A DNA stretch of 64,000 nucleotides from Riptortus pedestris (lineage: Eukaryota; Arthropoda; Insecta; Hemiptera; Alydidae): the NCBI GenBank assembly GCA_019009955.1, contig CM032228.1:224633001-224697000 (forward strand), in the 5' to 3' direction. How positions within the stretch are numbered: position 1 is the stretch's first letter; every line of letters begins with the position of its first letter. Position numbers and translations under genes: made by a program. Below the pieces are notes generated by a model. It had not been told where the DNA came from and did not search any database. It saw only the letters and a list, made by a program, of their open reading frames with translations. Shown in pieces: positions 44,019 to 55,382 of the stretch.

Positions 44019-45092
44019 CGTTATTATTATCACACATTGTCGCGTTATCTTTAAAGTAACTTGTTCTACGCATAACAATATTTTAATTTTCTGGACCAAT
44101 TATCTATGGAAATAGATTGTATGTTTACTAGCTATGCACTCTTTGAGAAAATTACGCAAAAATGTCTTTTCTCGAGCTCCCTTTTTCTCAAAAAGGTGAA
44201 CGGCGTTGTACAGGTTTAAATTTAGTGTACTTGAATCTGTTTTCCTGTGACTCCTTACTTTGAAACTGATTAATATTGTGTGAATGTGTGGCAGAAGGGT
44301 TTATCCAACTAGTTTCTATTATGTTTTGGGAATTCGCTATTTAAAGACAAAGTTTGACATGTAACTAATTAATTGGTATGTTCCAAGAAAAGTCAAATCT
44401 GCCAGCAATCTGGCTTGTGCATGAGCAGTACAATTATTATTTTCCTCCAATTGTACTAAGGATGTGCACGCCAATTTGCTGATAGTTTCGACTCATGTTT
44501 GAATAAACCTACACTTCGAATGTTAAGTAGAGGATCGTGTTAAACATCAGATCCCACATTTTTGTTGTTATACACGTGCTACGTAAATAAATGAAAAAGC
44601 CAACACCACAGACAGAAGTTTTAAGATTGTGTCTCAATTCCTTAATTTCATTCTTGTGTAGCCTAGTTATTTATTTTTATTAAATTGATTTATATAGGAG
44701 CACTCCGTCCTAAATAATCTTTGGATGAACTGAACATTAATTAAGAAAATAAAAATATTGAAAATATGAATATACAGTTTTTTTTTCATTCTGCAAAAAA
44801 ACTTAGTTTTTAGGCTCCTATTTTTCCCGACAGTATATGTTAAATTGGTTTAGTGCCACTTCATATTCAGGGATATCCAAAGAGACTATCCACCAAACTA
44901 AAACTAATTCCGTTATAATCGATACTCTTATAACAAATTCTGAGGTTATCAATTTCAAATTTCGTTTACAATATCTGGTGATAAGAAATTCTTATTCTGT
45001 AGACCACATAACGTTGCTTTATAGTTGTTTACAGTTAATAGTTTTTCTTCTGTTTATAGATTTAGAACTTTGATTTCCAAATTTTTTAATAG
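44019..45092. other. Apparently unique sequence upstream of micro-exons
   Basis: No transposon recognised. Should hold upstream intron or the first exon of the micro-exon gene, but no convincing signal-peptide exon with a phase-1 donor was found. The open frame 44837-45073 lacks coding character. Confidence 0.35.
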
Positions 45093-46311
45093 GTATCACT
45101 TTTATATTTACCGGTATGGCAACTGATGAAATGACACCCGAAGGTAAGTTCTTTTTTGTAAAATAATAAACTGAATGCAACAGTCTCAGGTAAATTTATA
45201 TTTAATTTTAAAATACACTAGATATTTTGCCGTTCGCCTAGAAGATTTGAGGTAGAATACCAATTACTTGTCTAAGTAGTGTATTCATTATTGTTTTCCT
45301 TTGTACTTTAGGTTTCCCTTTTGACAACTTTCTTCTGAACTCGTAGTAAGTGGAGAAGGACTTTTAACTTTAATAATTTTAAGCTCTGTATTCACTGTTT
45401 CAATTATCAAACTTTTAATAATATGAAGCACAATTGTACTTCTTAATTTGGAAATAACCTTTTTTTTTGATATTCCACTGTTCCTTTTCTGGTTAACTTA
45501 TAGAATTCTATAAAGGCACAAAATTTGTAGCCTTAGTTTCTCAATAGGTTCTTGCAGAATTTAAGTTGGAATATTAATTTGCATTTGCATTTCATATAAA
45601 TAAGTATATTCCTCAGAAAAGTGTGTATAACTAATGTTATTGGAAATTTAATGCTCTATACATATTTTCTGTATCATGAATATTAATTAAGATGTATCGA
45701 TTTATCAGTTTTCGTCTTTGAGTAAACCCCTACTCCTATTCATGTCATATTAACAATAAGCTGTTATATCCTAAACCACTTCGTTCCAAGGTTAAATACC
45801 AAATATGCTTTTCATTGAACTTTTACTTTGTGAGATGAATGCAAAAGTGTGGTGACGTAATCAATTACGAGTTTTCCATCTTAACTTGAAAATGTTTATT
45901 TTGTCTATACATTATTTAGCCGTTTCATTCAAAGCTAAAGATTGTTTTTGCTATTGGCTAAAATTGGGGGTTTAGAGAGGGCGAATTTGAAAATTCAAAA
46001 TATTTCTGTTATTATAAGTTGGATCGTAAAATGTTTTATAACCAATCTTGTTAAGCTATTGATGTTCTACAATTGTTGTTCTATGCATTTTTTTGTATCT
46101 CAAGTTTTAAGCGAGCTATTCCCACTTTCTTGTTATCATCCTTCAGTAAACCTCCCCCCTCCCCCACCACGTTCTACTCATCGGTTTTAGCAGATTTCCC
46201 TTAAGGTAAATCAGCTAATGAGGCCGTAATAATGACGCAATTTTCAAAATTTTTCTTTATATGTCCATCGATCCTACCTAGTAGTTGACTAAAATGAGGT
46301 CCGTTCATAAC

Positions 46312-46371
<60 letters not shown>

Positions 46372-49300
46372 TTCTACCACTGCTCTAGCGATCACAATTT
46401 TTGTTTGATCGTTACCAAACTCAATATTTTGTCGTTTTATGCAAAAAGAAAGATCAAGTTCGTTAAAGGCTGAAATCGGATAAGTGGGAGGGGCGTTTAG
46501 TGTGGGATAAATTTTATATTCGAATTATCTCCCTTTCTATAAGTCGGACCATAAAAGTGTTTAGAATAAATCTTATTGCAAATTAAATTTACTATAAATA
46601 TTGTTATTATACATTTGTTCTCTATCTTGAATATTAACCGAGATATTTGCATTTTTCAGTTTTCAGCCTTCAGTGAGCCCCCACCTAGAATAGTGTTACA
46701 TAAAGAATACTCTGTATTATAATAAAACACATTATTCAAAGCTTAAATACCAAATATTGTTTTCCAGAGACCTTTTTGTTATATGAGATGCAAATATGTT
46801 CTTGTGACCCCACCCCCAGCGTTAAATTCTTGGACTACTAAAATTTGATTGATTGAGATAAAAATGATACTGATTCATTATAAATTACAGTATTAGATAT
46901 AGTGCATCGTTTTCAATAAAATTAATATGTTATATTCTGATATGTTTAAGTTATTGTTTTTCTTTCCGCTGAGCCAATGGCAGACCTGTTGATTGACGGA
47001 CTTTTTTTTTTTTTTACATATAAATAGAGAATATGTGGTGAGACGAGGTCACAAATGTGTTATTCCTGCACGTTGGAAATCTGCTTAGTTAACATAGCCT
47101 CTGCTTTGTGGACTTATTTAATTCCTGTTTACATAGACTTCTTGATATTATGGCAGAAATGTAGAATAGATGGTGAGATGTGTTGACCAGCGTGTCTTTC
47201 TAGCAAGTGGGAAATCTGCTTTTTTTAAGCACTCCTGTGTGACAGATTTATTTTTAGTATTTTAGGGCATGGCAAAAATGACAATAATATTATATATACT
47301 GCCAGAAAACAATTCGCTATTTGATTATTGCTAATAATAATAGCTATTAATATAATATAACTGATATTAATAACTCCTATTTATGCTAATTAATATAACA
47401 TCTGATTAACTCTCAAGTGGGTGCAGGGATCTCACAGGTCTACTACAGTTTGGGTAAGGATTTCAACAAATTATAAATTTCAGGTAAGAAAAAATGCCTC
47501 GTTCCTTCACTATTCTTTATTCGTTGTGACAGAGCGCTTTCAGAGCATACGCTCCATCATCAGTGCCCTCTTCACAATGATGGGACAGGAACCAAGTCCC
47601 GGAGTCACAAGGAATCCTTGGTTCCTGTCACATCATTGTGAAGAGGGCACTGAGGATGGAGTGTATGCTCTGAAAGCGCTCTGTCACAACAAATAAAGAA
47701 TAGTGAAGGAACGAGACGTTTTTTCTTACCTGAGATAATAATTCCTTCACCATCCAGCTCCTCAAAAATGGAAATTATAAATTGTACGAACTCGATCTAA
47801 GGGTTTGAATGATTATTTCAACAAGTCAGCAACATTTGTTTATTGTATTTCTTGTACGGGGTAACGAATGTTGTTTATTTTATAGAATCAAAACGGACCT
47901 GTGAGGACCTGACATCGAACATTTTATGAGATGATTTGAATGAGATATTTATATAGTGTTTATCTACATTCATTAAGGTTTAAAGAAATATATATATTTA
48001 ATATTTCTTTTATTTTTTTAGGTTCAGTAATAAATCGTTTGGAAAGAAAACTGGTAGAAAAAGGTATGAGCAGCTTAAGCATATATTAAACAAATATAAT
48101 GCAAAAAATTGAAAATATAAATGTTATAAGTATTTTTTACTTTTTGTATGAAGTAAAGGAAGTTTATTAGTAAAATTTATTTATTTATTGGAGCTTCACA
48201 GCTGTGATGATGTTCTGAAAAAAAAAATGTATATAATTAAAATACAAAACAAAATGAATTAATTAATTAATAAATGAAAATAAAACCACAAAACAGAAAT
48301 TGAACATGAAAAACAGAAATGAAACACAGAAAAAACATCACAGAAATGAAACGAGAAACAGAATTGGAACACAAAACAGAAATGAGACATAAAACAGAAA
48401 TGAAACATTAAACAGAAATGGAAGACTGAAACAGAAATGAAACATTAAACAGAAATGGAAGACAGAAACAGAAATGAAACATAAAACAGAATTGGAACAC
48501 AAAACAGAAATGAGACATAAAACAGAAATGAAACATTAAACAGAAATGGAAGACTGAAACAGAAATGAAACATTAAACAGAAATGGAAGACAGAAACAGA
48601 AATGAAACATAAAACAGAAATGGAACACAAAAACAAAAATTGAACACATAAACAGAAATGGAACACAACAAAGAACGAAATACATAACAAAGTAACAAAC
48701 AAAAGATTAAATCCAAAACTAACTACAAAACTGAAATGTGAGAATTGAAAAACGAAACATAGAGTCACGTTGGTTAATAGGGAAAACCAATAAAAAATAC
48801 TAAAAAAATATAATAAAAATAAATAAATTATAGATAAAATGAACTATGTAACTAATATGTGTTATCAATGAATTTAAAATAATTGAGATTTAGATAAAAT
48901 ATGGGTGGTGTTTTAAAAAAAACCCATATCTCCCTCATACACTCTCATTGGATTTTCATGTTCAATTTGAGTTACTGAGACATTATGCCAGGAAGGGGGA
49001 AAACCTTCAGTTTTGCTCGACGAAAACAAACGATAAAAGTTTTCCTAACATATTTTATATTCCAAATAGTTCATAAAGAGCTTGGCATATACACAAGCAC
49101 ACAAAACATAACTACACACCAAAAAACATCCACACACAAAACACACAGACTCGAAACGCTTGCTTACATATATTGGGAAATTATAAAATCTCTTTTAAAA
49201 TGCAAGCATTAATTGTAAATGTAGTATGGTGATGGTGGGCATGTATGGGCTACTTTTGGTGAGTAAGTCATGTAAAAGAAAAATGTAGTCTTCTTGTATT

Positions 49301-52300
49301 ACATTTTAAATATATATATATATACTAGCTCAGATACCCGGCTTCGCTCGGGAATTCATTTGAGGCTGAATGGTGATGGTATATTTTTGGCAAGTCTTTA
49401 CTTTGCACAATATTTTGACATTTACCCGTTCCAGTGTTTAGGGTTAATACCCGTTGTTGGCATTTGTTAATAAGAAAATTATTTTTTTAAGTAAGACTTC
49501 ACTGTCCTGCATATTGTCATATTTCCCGTCTCCTGTGCATTATGCATAGATTTGAATTATTAAGGAGAACATATTGACATACATTTGAATTAATTTTTTC
49601 AGGTGAGGTACCTGATAGTTCAAATTGAAAAGAAGTGTTGAGCAAATTTCTCTAAATAACAAAATAAACAACTTTTGTTATGTACAAACCCAAATAGGAA
49701 ATCATTATTATTAATTTCAGGCCTCCCTTATAACCCCCACTCCTGCCCGTCCCTAGAAATGTTAGTATGGCTTTTTATAAGGAAGGCGTTAGTGCTAATA
49801 CACATACCGAGTTTGGTTTAATTCATGAGTCTTTAGTGCCAAATAAAATTGTGGACTCCCGCTTTAGTTTATAGCGTATAACTCATTTATGCTTCCGTAT
49901 ACGGCAAAAGTGCATGTAACAAAAGTTTATCTAACCAACAAAATAAGCAACTTTTGTTATGTGCATATTTGCCGAAAATGCAATAGGAAACGAAATATCA
50001 CTATTATTAATTTCAGGCCTTCCTTATAACCCCCACTCCTGCCCGTCCCTAGAAATGGTAGTATGGCTTATTATAAGGAAATCGTTAGTATTAATTCACA
50101 TAGCGAGTTTGGTTTAGTTCGGTTGAGTCTTTTGTGCCAAATAAAATTGTGGACTCCCGCTATAGTTTTTAGCGTATAACTCATTTATACTTCCGTATAC
50201 GGCAAAAGTGTATATAAGAAAAGTTACTCTAAATTACAAAATAAACAACTTTTATTATATGCATATTTGCTGAAAAAGCAATAAAAGGTAACAAACAAAC
50301 AAACAAACAGACACGAAAGAAACAAAATGTAGTTATGGTGTCTATGACATGTGAAACGAAAAGTTATCGTGAAATTTCGCGAAAAAAATCAATGTACAGA
50401 CAGAGGTTACAATTTTATATATATATATATATCTATATATATATAAAATTGTAACCTCTGTCTGTACATTGATTTTTTTCGCAAAATTTCACGATAACTT
50501 TTCGTTTCACATGTCATAGACACCATAACTGCATTTTGTTTCTATCGTGTATGTTTGTTTGTTTGTTTGTTTATTACCTTTTCACGCATAAACGGCTGAA
50601 CCGAATTTTATGAAACTTTGTATATATATTACTACTAGCCCAACTTAGACTTTAGGCTATACTAATATTCTCTGAGACGAACAGGAGTGGGGGTTATAAG
50701 GGAGGCCTGAAATTAAAAATAGCGATATTTCGTTTCCTATTGGTTTTTCGTCAAATATGCACATGACAAAAGTTATTTACTTTATTATTTAGAGTAACTT
50801 TTGTTATATACACTTTCGTCGTATACCTAAATATAAATGAGTTATACACTAAAAATTATAGCGGGAGTCAACAATTTTATTTGGTACAAAAGAATCAACC
50901 GAACTAAATAAAACTCGGTACGTGTATTAGGACTAAAGCCTTCATTATGACAAGCCATACCAACATTTCTAGGGACGGGCAGGAGTGGGGGTTGTAAGGC
51001 AGGCCAGAAATTAAATATAGCGGTATTTCGTTTCCTATTGGTTTTTTGGCAAATAAAAACATAACAAAAGTTGTTTATTTTGTTATTTAGAGTAACTTTT
51101 GTTATATACACTTTTTCCGTACACCGAACTATAAACGAGATATACGCTAAAACCTATAGCGGAAGTGAACAATTTTATTTGGGACAAAAGACCCAACCAA
51201 AATATATAAAACTCGGTATGTGTATTAGCACTAACGCTTTCATTATAATAAGCCATACCATCATTTCTAGGGACGGGCAGGAGTGGGGGTTGCAAGGGAT
51301 GCCTGAATTTAAAAATAGAGGTATTCCGTTTTCTATTCGTTTTTCAGTAAATATGAACATGAAAAAAGTTGTTTATTTTGTTATTTAGAGCAAGTTTTGT
51401 GATATTCATTTTGGTCTATTTTAATATTTTGTCCTTAATAACTGAAATCTATGCATAATGCACAGGAGATGGGAAATATGACAATTTGGAGGACAGTGAA
51501 GACTTACATAAAAAATTAATTTTATTATTAACAAATGCCAACAACGGGTAATAACCCTAAACACTGGGACGGGTAAAGGTCAAAATATTGTGCTAAGTAA
51601 AGCCTTGCCAAAAAAATACCATCACCATTCAGCCTCAAATCAAATCCCGGACGAAGCCGGGTATCTGAGCTAGTATATATATATATTGAAATCGACAAAG
51701 ATGGAGAGTTGGTTTAGGTAGGGGTGAAAATTGTATAGGACATTCTTTGCCTTGTTATACATTGTAACTGAGATATTGCATATCACATTCAAATGAAATA
51801 ATTTTAATGAAGTGCAACTAAACAAAGCATTTTGCTTATTTTATATCAATATGAGTACAAGGAAATCATGTGGTGCCCACCTCAGATTTTTTGTTTATAT
51901 ATTTTTAGTGATTATAAATTCTTTATAGATCTGTTTAAGCTATTTTATTATTTTTTATTTACCCATTTTTTTTGTCGTTACAGGGGAACTTCTACTTTAC
52001 AGGTTTGAAGGTATGTTAAAATAAAAATTATGTAGTGGAGTAAATTAATAGTTATTTATTATACAAGTGATGAAAGTAGGTCATTTTACAACTCTAGTGA
52101 AACGTTTACCCACACGAGCGAAGCGAGCTCATTAATGTATATATGAATTTAATTTTAATTATGAACAATATATCTATATTGGTTTTGTTAGAACAAATAA
52201 ATAATTAAAAAAGGTTGACTAACCGATGTTTAATATCTTTATTATGAGAAATTTACTATCTAGACTATTTCTATTTACTTTGTATATTAAGTTTAAAGAA

Positions 52301-52683
52301 TAAATTTGAAATGGTTCTAATAAAAAAAAAAAAAAAAAAAAAATTACTTGTCAAATATGTATTCAACAGTATGTCAGTAACGTTGGCATTTTTCAACAGA
52401 GCCAACAATAGTGTTATAAATACTAACAGAAACACCTCCAATGTTGGTTTTTGTTATAGTAACCATTGATTAAGTGTAATTTTCTAACTTTGAAAAGTTA
52501 ATCCTTTGAATGAGATATTCACAAAAATATTGTCAACATTCATTAAGGTTTAAAATAAAGAAAATTAAGTACATATTTAATATTATTATTTTTTAGAGTC
52601 TTGGCCAGAGTATATGAAAAGAAAATTGACCGAAAGTGCTAATGGTGTGAATATGTTTTATCAGAATTACAACAGAAGAAGAG
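45093..52683 (+). CDS. Candidate micro-exon gene, four internal phase-1 exons
   Basis: Four tiny exons on the plus strand, each starting and ending in phase 1: 45093-45143 (51 nt), 48022-48063 (42 nt), 51984-52010 (27 nt) and 52597-52683 (87 nt). Every acceptor is a T-rich tract plus AG and every donor is G-GTAAGT or G-GTATGA/T. Together they give 69 codons without a stop: (G)ITFIFTGMATDEMTPE, then (G)SVINRLERKLVEK, (G)ELLLYRFE, (E)SWPEYMKRKLTESANG and VNMFYQNYNRRR. The first exon begins with a hydrophobic stretch that could be the end of a signal peptide; a start exon and a terminal exon were not found. Intron ends before exons 2 and 4 are duplicated (47936-48021 and 52506-52596), and so are segments after exons 3 and 4, so the gene grew by tandem duplication of exon-intron units. 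This architecture recalls micro-exon effector genes (aphid bicycle genes, schistosome MEGs). No sequence homology is claimed. Confidence 0.5.
45144..45624. other. Intron of micro-exon gene
   Basis: Unassigned. A further acceptor/donor pair at 45312-45347 would give a frame with a stop and is not accepted as an exon. Confidence 0.35.
45625..47100 (-). repeat. Repeat family A, minus copies in micro-exon gene intron 1
   Basis: 45625-46185 is an internal part of a diverged member. 46186-47100 is a nearly full minus copy from TAGCAGATTTCCCTTAAGG through (TA)n at 46315-46368, TTTTTGTTTGATCGTTACC and ATTAACCGAGATATTTGCAT to the other end near GGAAATCTGCTTAG. Confidence 0.7.
47475..47745. repeat. 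Foldback element with hammerhead-like core
   Basis: Second member of the 34205-34505 type. Arms CAGGTAAGAAAAAATGCCTC... and ...TTTTTTCTTACCTGAG; core at 47650-47676 CTGAGGA, T, GGAGT-GTAT-GCTCT, GAAA, GCGCTC. Followed by AATAATTCCTTCACCATCCA, also present after the first member, so the element extends somewhat beyond the arms. Confidence 0.85.
47746..48021 (+). other. Duplicated intron end before micro-exon 2
   Basis: 47936-48021 matches 52506-52596 (TGAATGAGATATT, ACATTCATTAAGGTTTAAA, TATTTAATATT, T-rich tract, AG). A weaker upstream match runs from 47826 (AGTCAGCAACATT) to 52375. Confidence 0.7.
48180..48290. other. Intron of micro-exon gene
   Basis: AT-rich sequence with no feature, leading into the minisatellite. 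Confidence 0.4.
48295..48670. repeat. ACAGAAATG minisatellite with 128-bp higher-order duplication
   Basis: Degenerate units of AAACAGAAATG(A/G)AAC type. 48361-48488 is repeated apparently without change at 48489-48616. The Phe/Cys/His-rich minus frame is a by-product. Confidence 0.9.
48671..49324. other. Intron of micro-exon gene, unassigned
   Basis: AT-rich. An open frame at 48985-49212 shows no domain. Contains ACACACC-rich low complexity near 49110. Confidence 0.4.
49325..50425 (-). mobile_element. Helitron family copy, minus strand
   Basis: 3' end at 49325 (complement of CTAGCTCAGATACCCGGCTT) with the CCCGAGCGAAGCCGGG hairpin. 5' end near 50425 (complement of TATATAAAATTGTAACCTCT). About three internal modules. 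Its 5' end abuts the 5' end of the next copy. Confidence 0.8.
50432..51673 (+). mobile_element. Helitron family copy, plus strand
   Basis: Starts TCTATATATATATAAAATTG, the clearest 5' TC terminus in the window, and ends with the CCCGGACGAAGCCGGG hairpin and TATCTGAGCTAG. Three modules. Lies head-to-head with the preceding minus copy inside intron 2 of the micro-exon gene. Confidence 0.85.
51674..51983 (+). other. Intron with short interspersed repeat
   Basis: 51750-51890 contains the GTACAAGGAAATCATGTGGT repeat also found at 10541 and, inverted, at 52918. The last 40 bases are the T-rich tract and acceptor of micro-exon 3. Confidence 0.55.
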
Positions 52684-52782
52684 GTATGATCATCTTCAAA
52701 TTACAAATATAATGTAATCTTATATTAATATAAGATTTTATATTGTTAATAAAAGATATTGGATAAGATATATAATATTGTT

Positions 52783-52835
<53 letters not shown>

Positions 52836-53103
52836 TTGTATTTCAACAGATCAATAAATAAGAATCTTTATTATGAGAAGGTTACTAAGTACACCATTGC
52901 TGTATATTATGTTTAAGAAATCTGATGTGGCCACCACATAACTTGTACTCTTAAATAAAATAAACAAAATGTTTGGTTGCATTTCATTTTAAATTATTTT
53001 ATTTAAAAGTAATATGCAATATTTCTGACATCGGATCAAAAAAAGTCATGGTACATAATAATTTATAGATATTTTTATGATAAAAAGGTCTTATACATTT
53101 ATT
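52684..53103. other. Downstream of last seen micro-exon
   Basis: 52175-52275 and 52832-52917 are homologous (ATTGGTT..., CTTTATTATGAGAA), part of the exon-intron duplication. (TA)n at 52789-52831. 52918-53040 is the inverted copy of the 51750 repeat. No convincing further exon. Confidence 0.5.
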
Positions 53104-53258
53104 TTTAGCAGATTTCCTTTAAGGGATATTAGCTATTGAGGTTGTACTCATGACAGAATTTTCGAAATTTTTCTTCAAATGTCTAGTAGATGATGAAAAT
53201 GAAGTCCGTTCAAAACTGTGTGTGTGTATGTATATATGTATATATGTATATATGTATA

Positions 53259-53314
<56 letters not shown>

Positions 53315-53690
53315 TGTTACCGCTCTAATGGTCGCAATTTTTGTATGATCGGTACCAAACTTGATATTTAGTCGTTTTATATAAATGCTATAAATATTGT
53401 TATATACATTTATTCTCTATCTTGAATATTAACCGAGATATTTGCATTTTTATGAAATCTGTGGTCGGGTATAGTTTGGATTAGATCGGCCATTTCTGTC
53501 AGTACTCGGTTCAGGTGGAAGCTTCTTCTAACCTTACCTGTCGTTTCTAACCTTACCTTACCTTCACTACTTTGTGAGATATATGCAAATACGTTCTGTT
53601 CATCCGCCCCCCCCCTTTTTAGTTCTTGGACTACTAAAATTTGAGTTATTAAAATATAAATTATTCTTTAAATTCAGAAGTCGGTTCAGT
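53104..53690 (-). repeat. Repeat family A, minus copy, left arm of an inverted pair
   Basis: Palindromic end TTTAGCAGATTTCC at 53104, then TAGATGATGAAAATGAAGTC, (TA)n at about 53240-53310, CTTGAATATTAACCGAGATA and a subfamily-specific part (CTGTGGTCGGGTATAGTTTG, AACCTTACCTGTCGTTTC). The same subfamily appears in plus orientation at 55383-55950. Confidence 0.7.
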
Positions 53691-53735
53691 TGGGAATTTA
53701 TTTTAATTAACTGAAAGATTTCTCATTACCGTTCA

Positions 53736-54231
53736 CCCCCCCCCCCCCCCACCCCCCCCCCCCCCCACCCCCCCCCCCCCCCACCCCCCCCCCCCCCCAC
53801 CCCCCCCCCCCCCCACCCCCCCCCCCCCCCACCCCCCCCCCCCCCCACCCCCCCCCCCCCCCACCCCCCCCCCCCCCCACCCCCCCCCCCCCCCACCCCC
53901 CCCCCCCCCCACCCCCCCCCCCCCCCACCCCCCCCCCCCCCCACCCCCCCCCCCCCCCACCCCCCCCCCCCCCCACCCCCCCCCCCCCCCACCCCCCCCC
54001 CCCCCCACCCCCCCCCCCCCCCACCCCCCCCCCCCCCCACCCCCCCCCCCCCCCACCCCCCCCCCCCCCCACCCCCCCCCCCCCCCACCCCCCCCCCCCC
54101 CCACCCCCCCCCCCCCCCACCCCCCCCCCCCCCCACCCCCCCCCCCCCCCACCCCCCCCCCCCCCCACCCCCCCCCCCCCCCACCCCCCCCCCCCCCCAC
54201 CCCCCCCCCCCCCCACCCCCCCCCCCCCCCA
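53736..54231. repeat. Perfect minisatellite, 31 copies of C15A
   Basis: A 16-bp unit of fifteen C and one A is repeated 31 times (496 bp) without a single deviation as written; A occurs at 53751, 53767 and every 16 bases to 54231. The complementary strand is almost pure G, with strong potential for quadruplex structure. The glycine-rich minus open frames across it are translation by-products. Confidence 0.97.
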
Positions 54232-55270
54232 CATGATCCTTATATTCGTAGTCGGAGTAAAGATGACCAATATTGGCCCTATGTCCCTCTTTGAGCCGTC
54301 GGGGCTTGTGCGTCGTAGTGTAAAGACACTGAAAAGTTTTGGACATTTTAGTGCCTTTTTGACTTCGGAGAGGAGGTTGCCTACTATTAAAAAGTTCTTG
54401 TTCCTCTTAGTGCCTTTAGATGCGAATGCATGGTTGGAAACTTTATCTATGGAGTTTTGAAAAAAGATGGCAGTGTGTGCTTCCAGGGTATCCGGAAGTA
54501 TTCTAACATCTTTAGCTGTGGGCTGGATTCGAAACGCCAAGATATTGTTCCGTTTGAGGTGAGCGGTCACATCCAGAGAGTTGGTTTGTTGGGCGTGATA
54601 GGACTATTGGCGTGGGGAGAACTTGGTTCTTTTTTTTATTTTTTGATTTTTCAATTATATTCATCAGAAGGTTGAATGGGTTTGAGGTGGTTGTGGGATT
54701 TCTAGCGGAGGTTTGGGCACCTTACTTGCCTCTTTTCTTCATCTTTCTTCGAGTTTGAAAGCCTTCAGGCTCCAATCTTTCGACGACCTTCATATCGTCG
54801 GCTTGGGAGGATGTTGAGGGTGTCGGATCGATAATTGATTGTTCAAAGTTAGGTTGCTCACTGATTGGTTCCTGTCCGGCAACCATAGGGGTGGGGGGAG
54901 CTTCGTGGAGTGGAGTTGATGCTGAACTGGGAGGAGCGCTAGTGGCGTCGGTTGTAGGGGGTATTAGTATTATTCATAATTATTATTATTATATTAACAG
55001 CTTTCTTATAGTTTTTCTGGAACTCTAGAGGGGTTGTTATACTCGAGAATCTCTTACTGGGTCGTTTTACGGTAACTGGAGAAGAGAAATTACCCTAGGA
55101 AGGAGGATCTGAAAGTCGTTCTCAAGAAGGGCCGTTATTGGGAGTAGAGACAGAAGATGGGAGGGAGTTCGTGAGACTATCAGCCCTTACCTCGGTTGGT
55201 ATTTTGGGGTCGTACTGGCTGCGGTAGAAACCAATTCCATTGGCCCTCCGGAGGCTAAGGAAAAACTATA
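54232..55270 (-). pseudogene. Non-LTR retrotransposon ORF1 (gag-like) remnant and leader
   Basis: On the minus strand, 55270-54990 looks like an element leader and 54970-54230 like a gag-type ORF1 broken by several frameshifts. Legible parts in order: APPSSASTPLHEAPPTP, STSSQADDMKVVERLEPEGF, a Lys-rich run with VLPTPIVLSRPTN, FRIQPTAKDVRILPDTLEAH and HAFASKGTKRNKNFLIVGNL. The last two recall the pre-CCHC region of Jockey-type ORF1 proteins. The frame runs straight into the C15A array, so the zinc-knuckle end and the reverse transcriptase are absent. Family assignment is tentative. Confidence 0.5.
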
Positions 55271-55382
55271 ATGCAGGGCAATACTGAAAATATTAGCAAA
55301 AAAGAGCATACGTAAATTTATTTAAGTGATACGTCCCTCAATCGTCCCAGTCTCGAAATGCGTTTACTATAAGAATAAATAA

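Noticed and set aside
45312..45347. Possible additional micro-exon after the first one
   Set aside because: Good acceptor and GTAAGT donor, but the 34-nt unit is not symmetric and joining it to the next exon creates an in-frame stop.
48445..48768. Open frame rich in Phe, Cys, His and Leu on the minus strand
   Set aside because: Translation of the ACAGAAATG minisatellite, with no independent coding evidence.
52849..52860. Possible terminal exon (after TTTCAACAG) giving DQ-stop for the micro-exon gene
   Set aside because: The site lies in a duplicated intron segment whose partner at 52190 lacks the acceptor, so it is likely chance.
53707..54570. Glycine-rich open frames (GGGGGW, GGGGV) across the C15A array
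   Set aside because: They are translations of a 16-bp homopolymer-like repeat. The frame continues into a retrotransposon remnant but nothing suggests a real glycine-rich protein.
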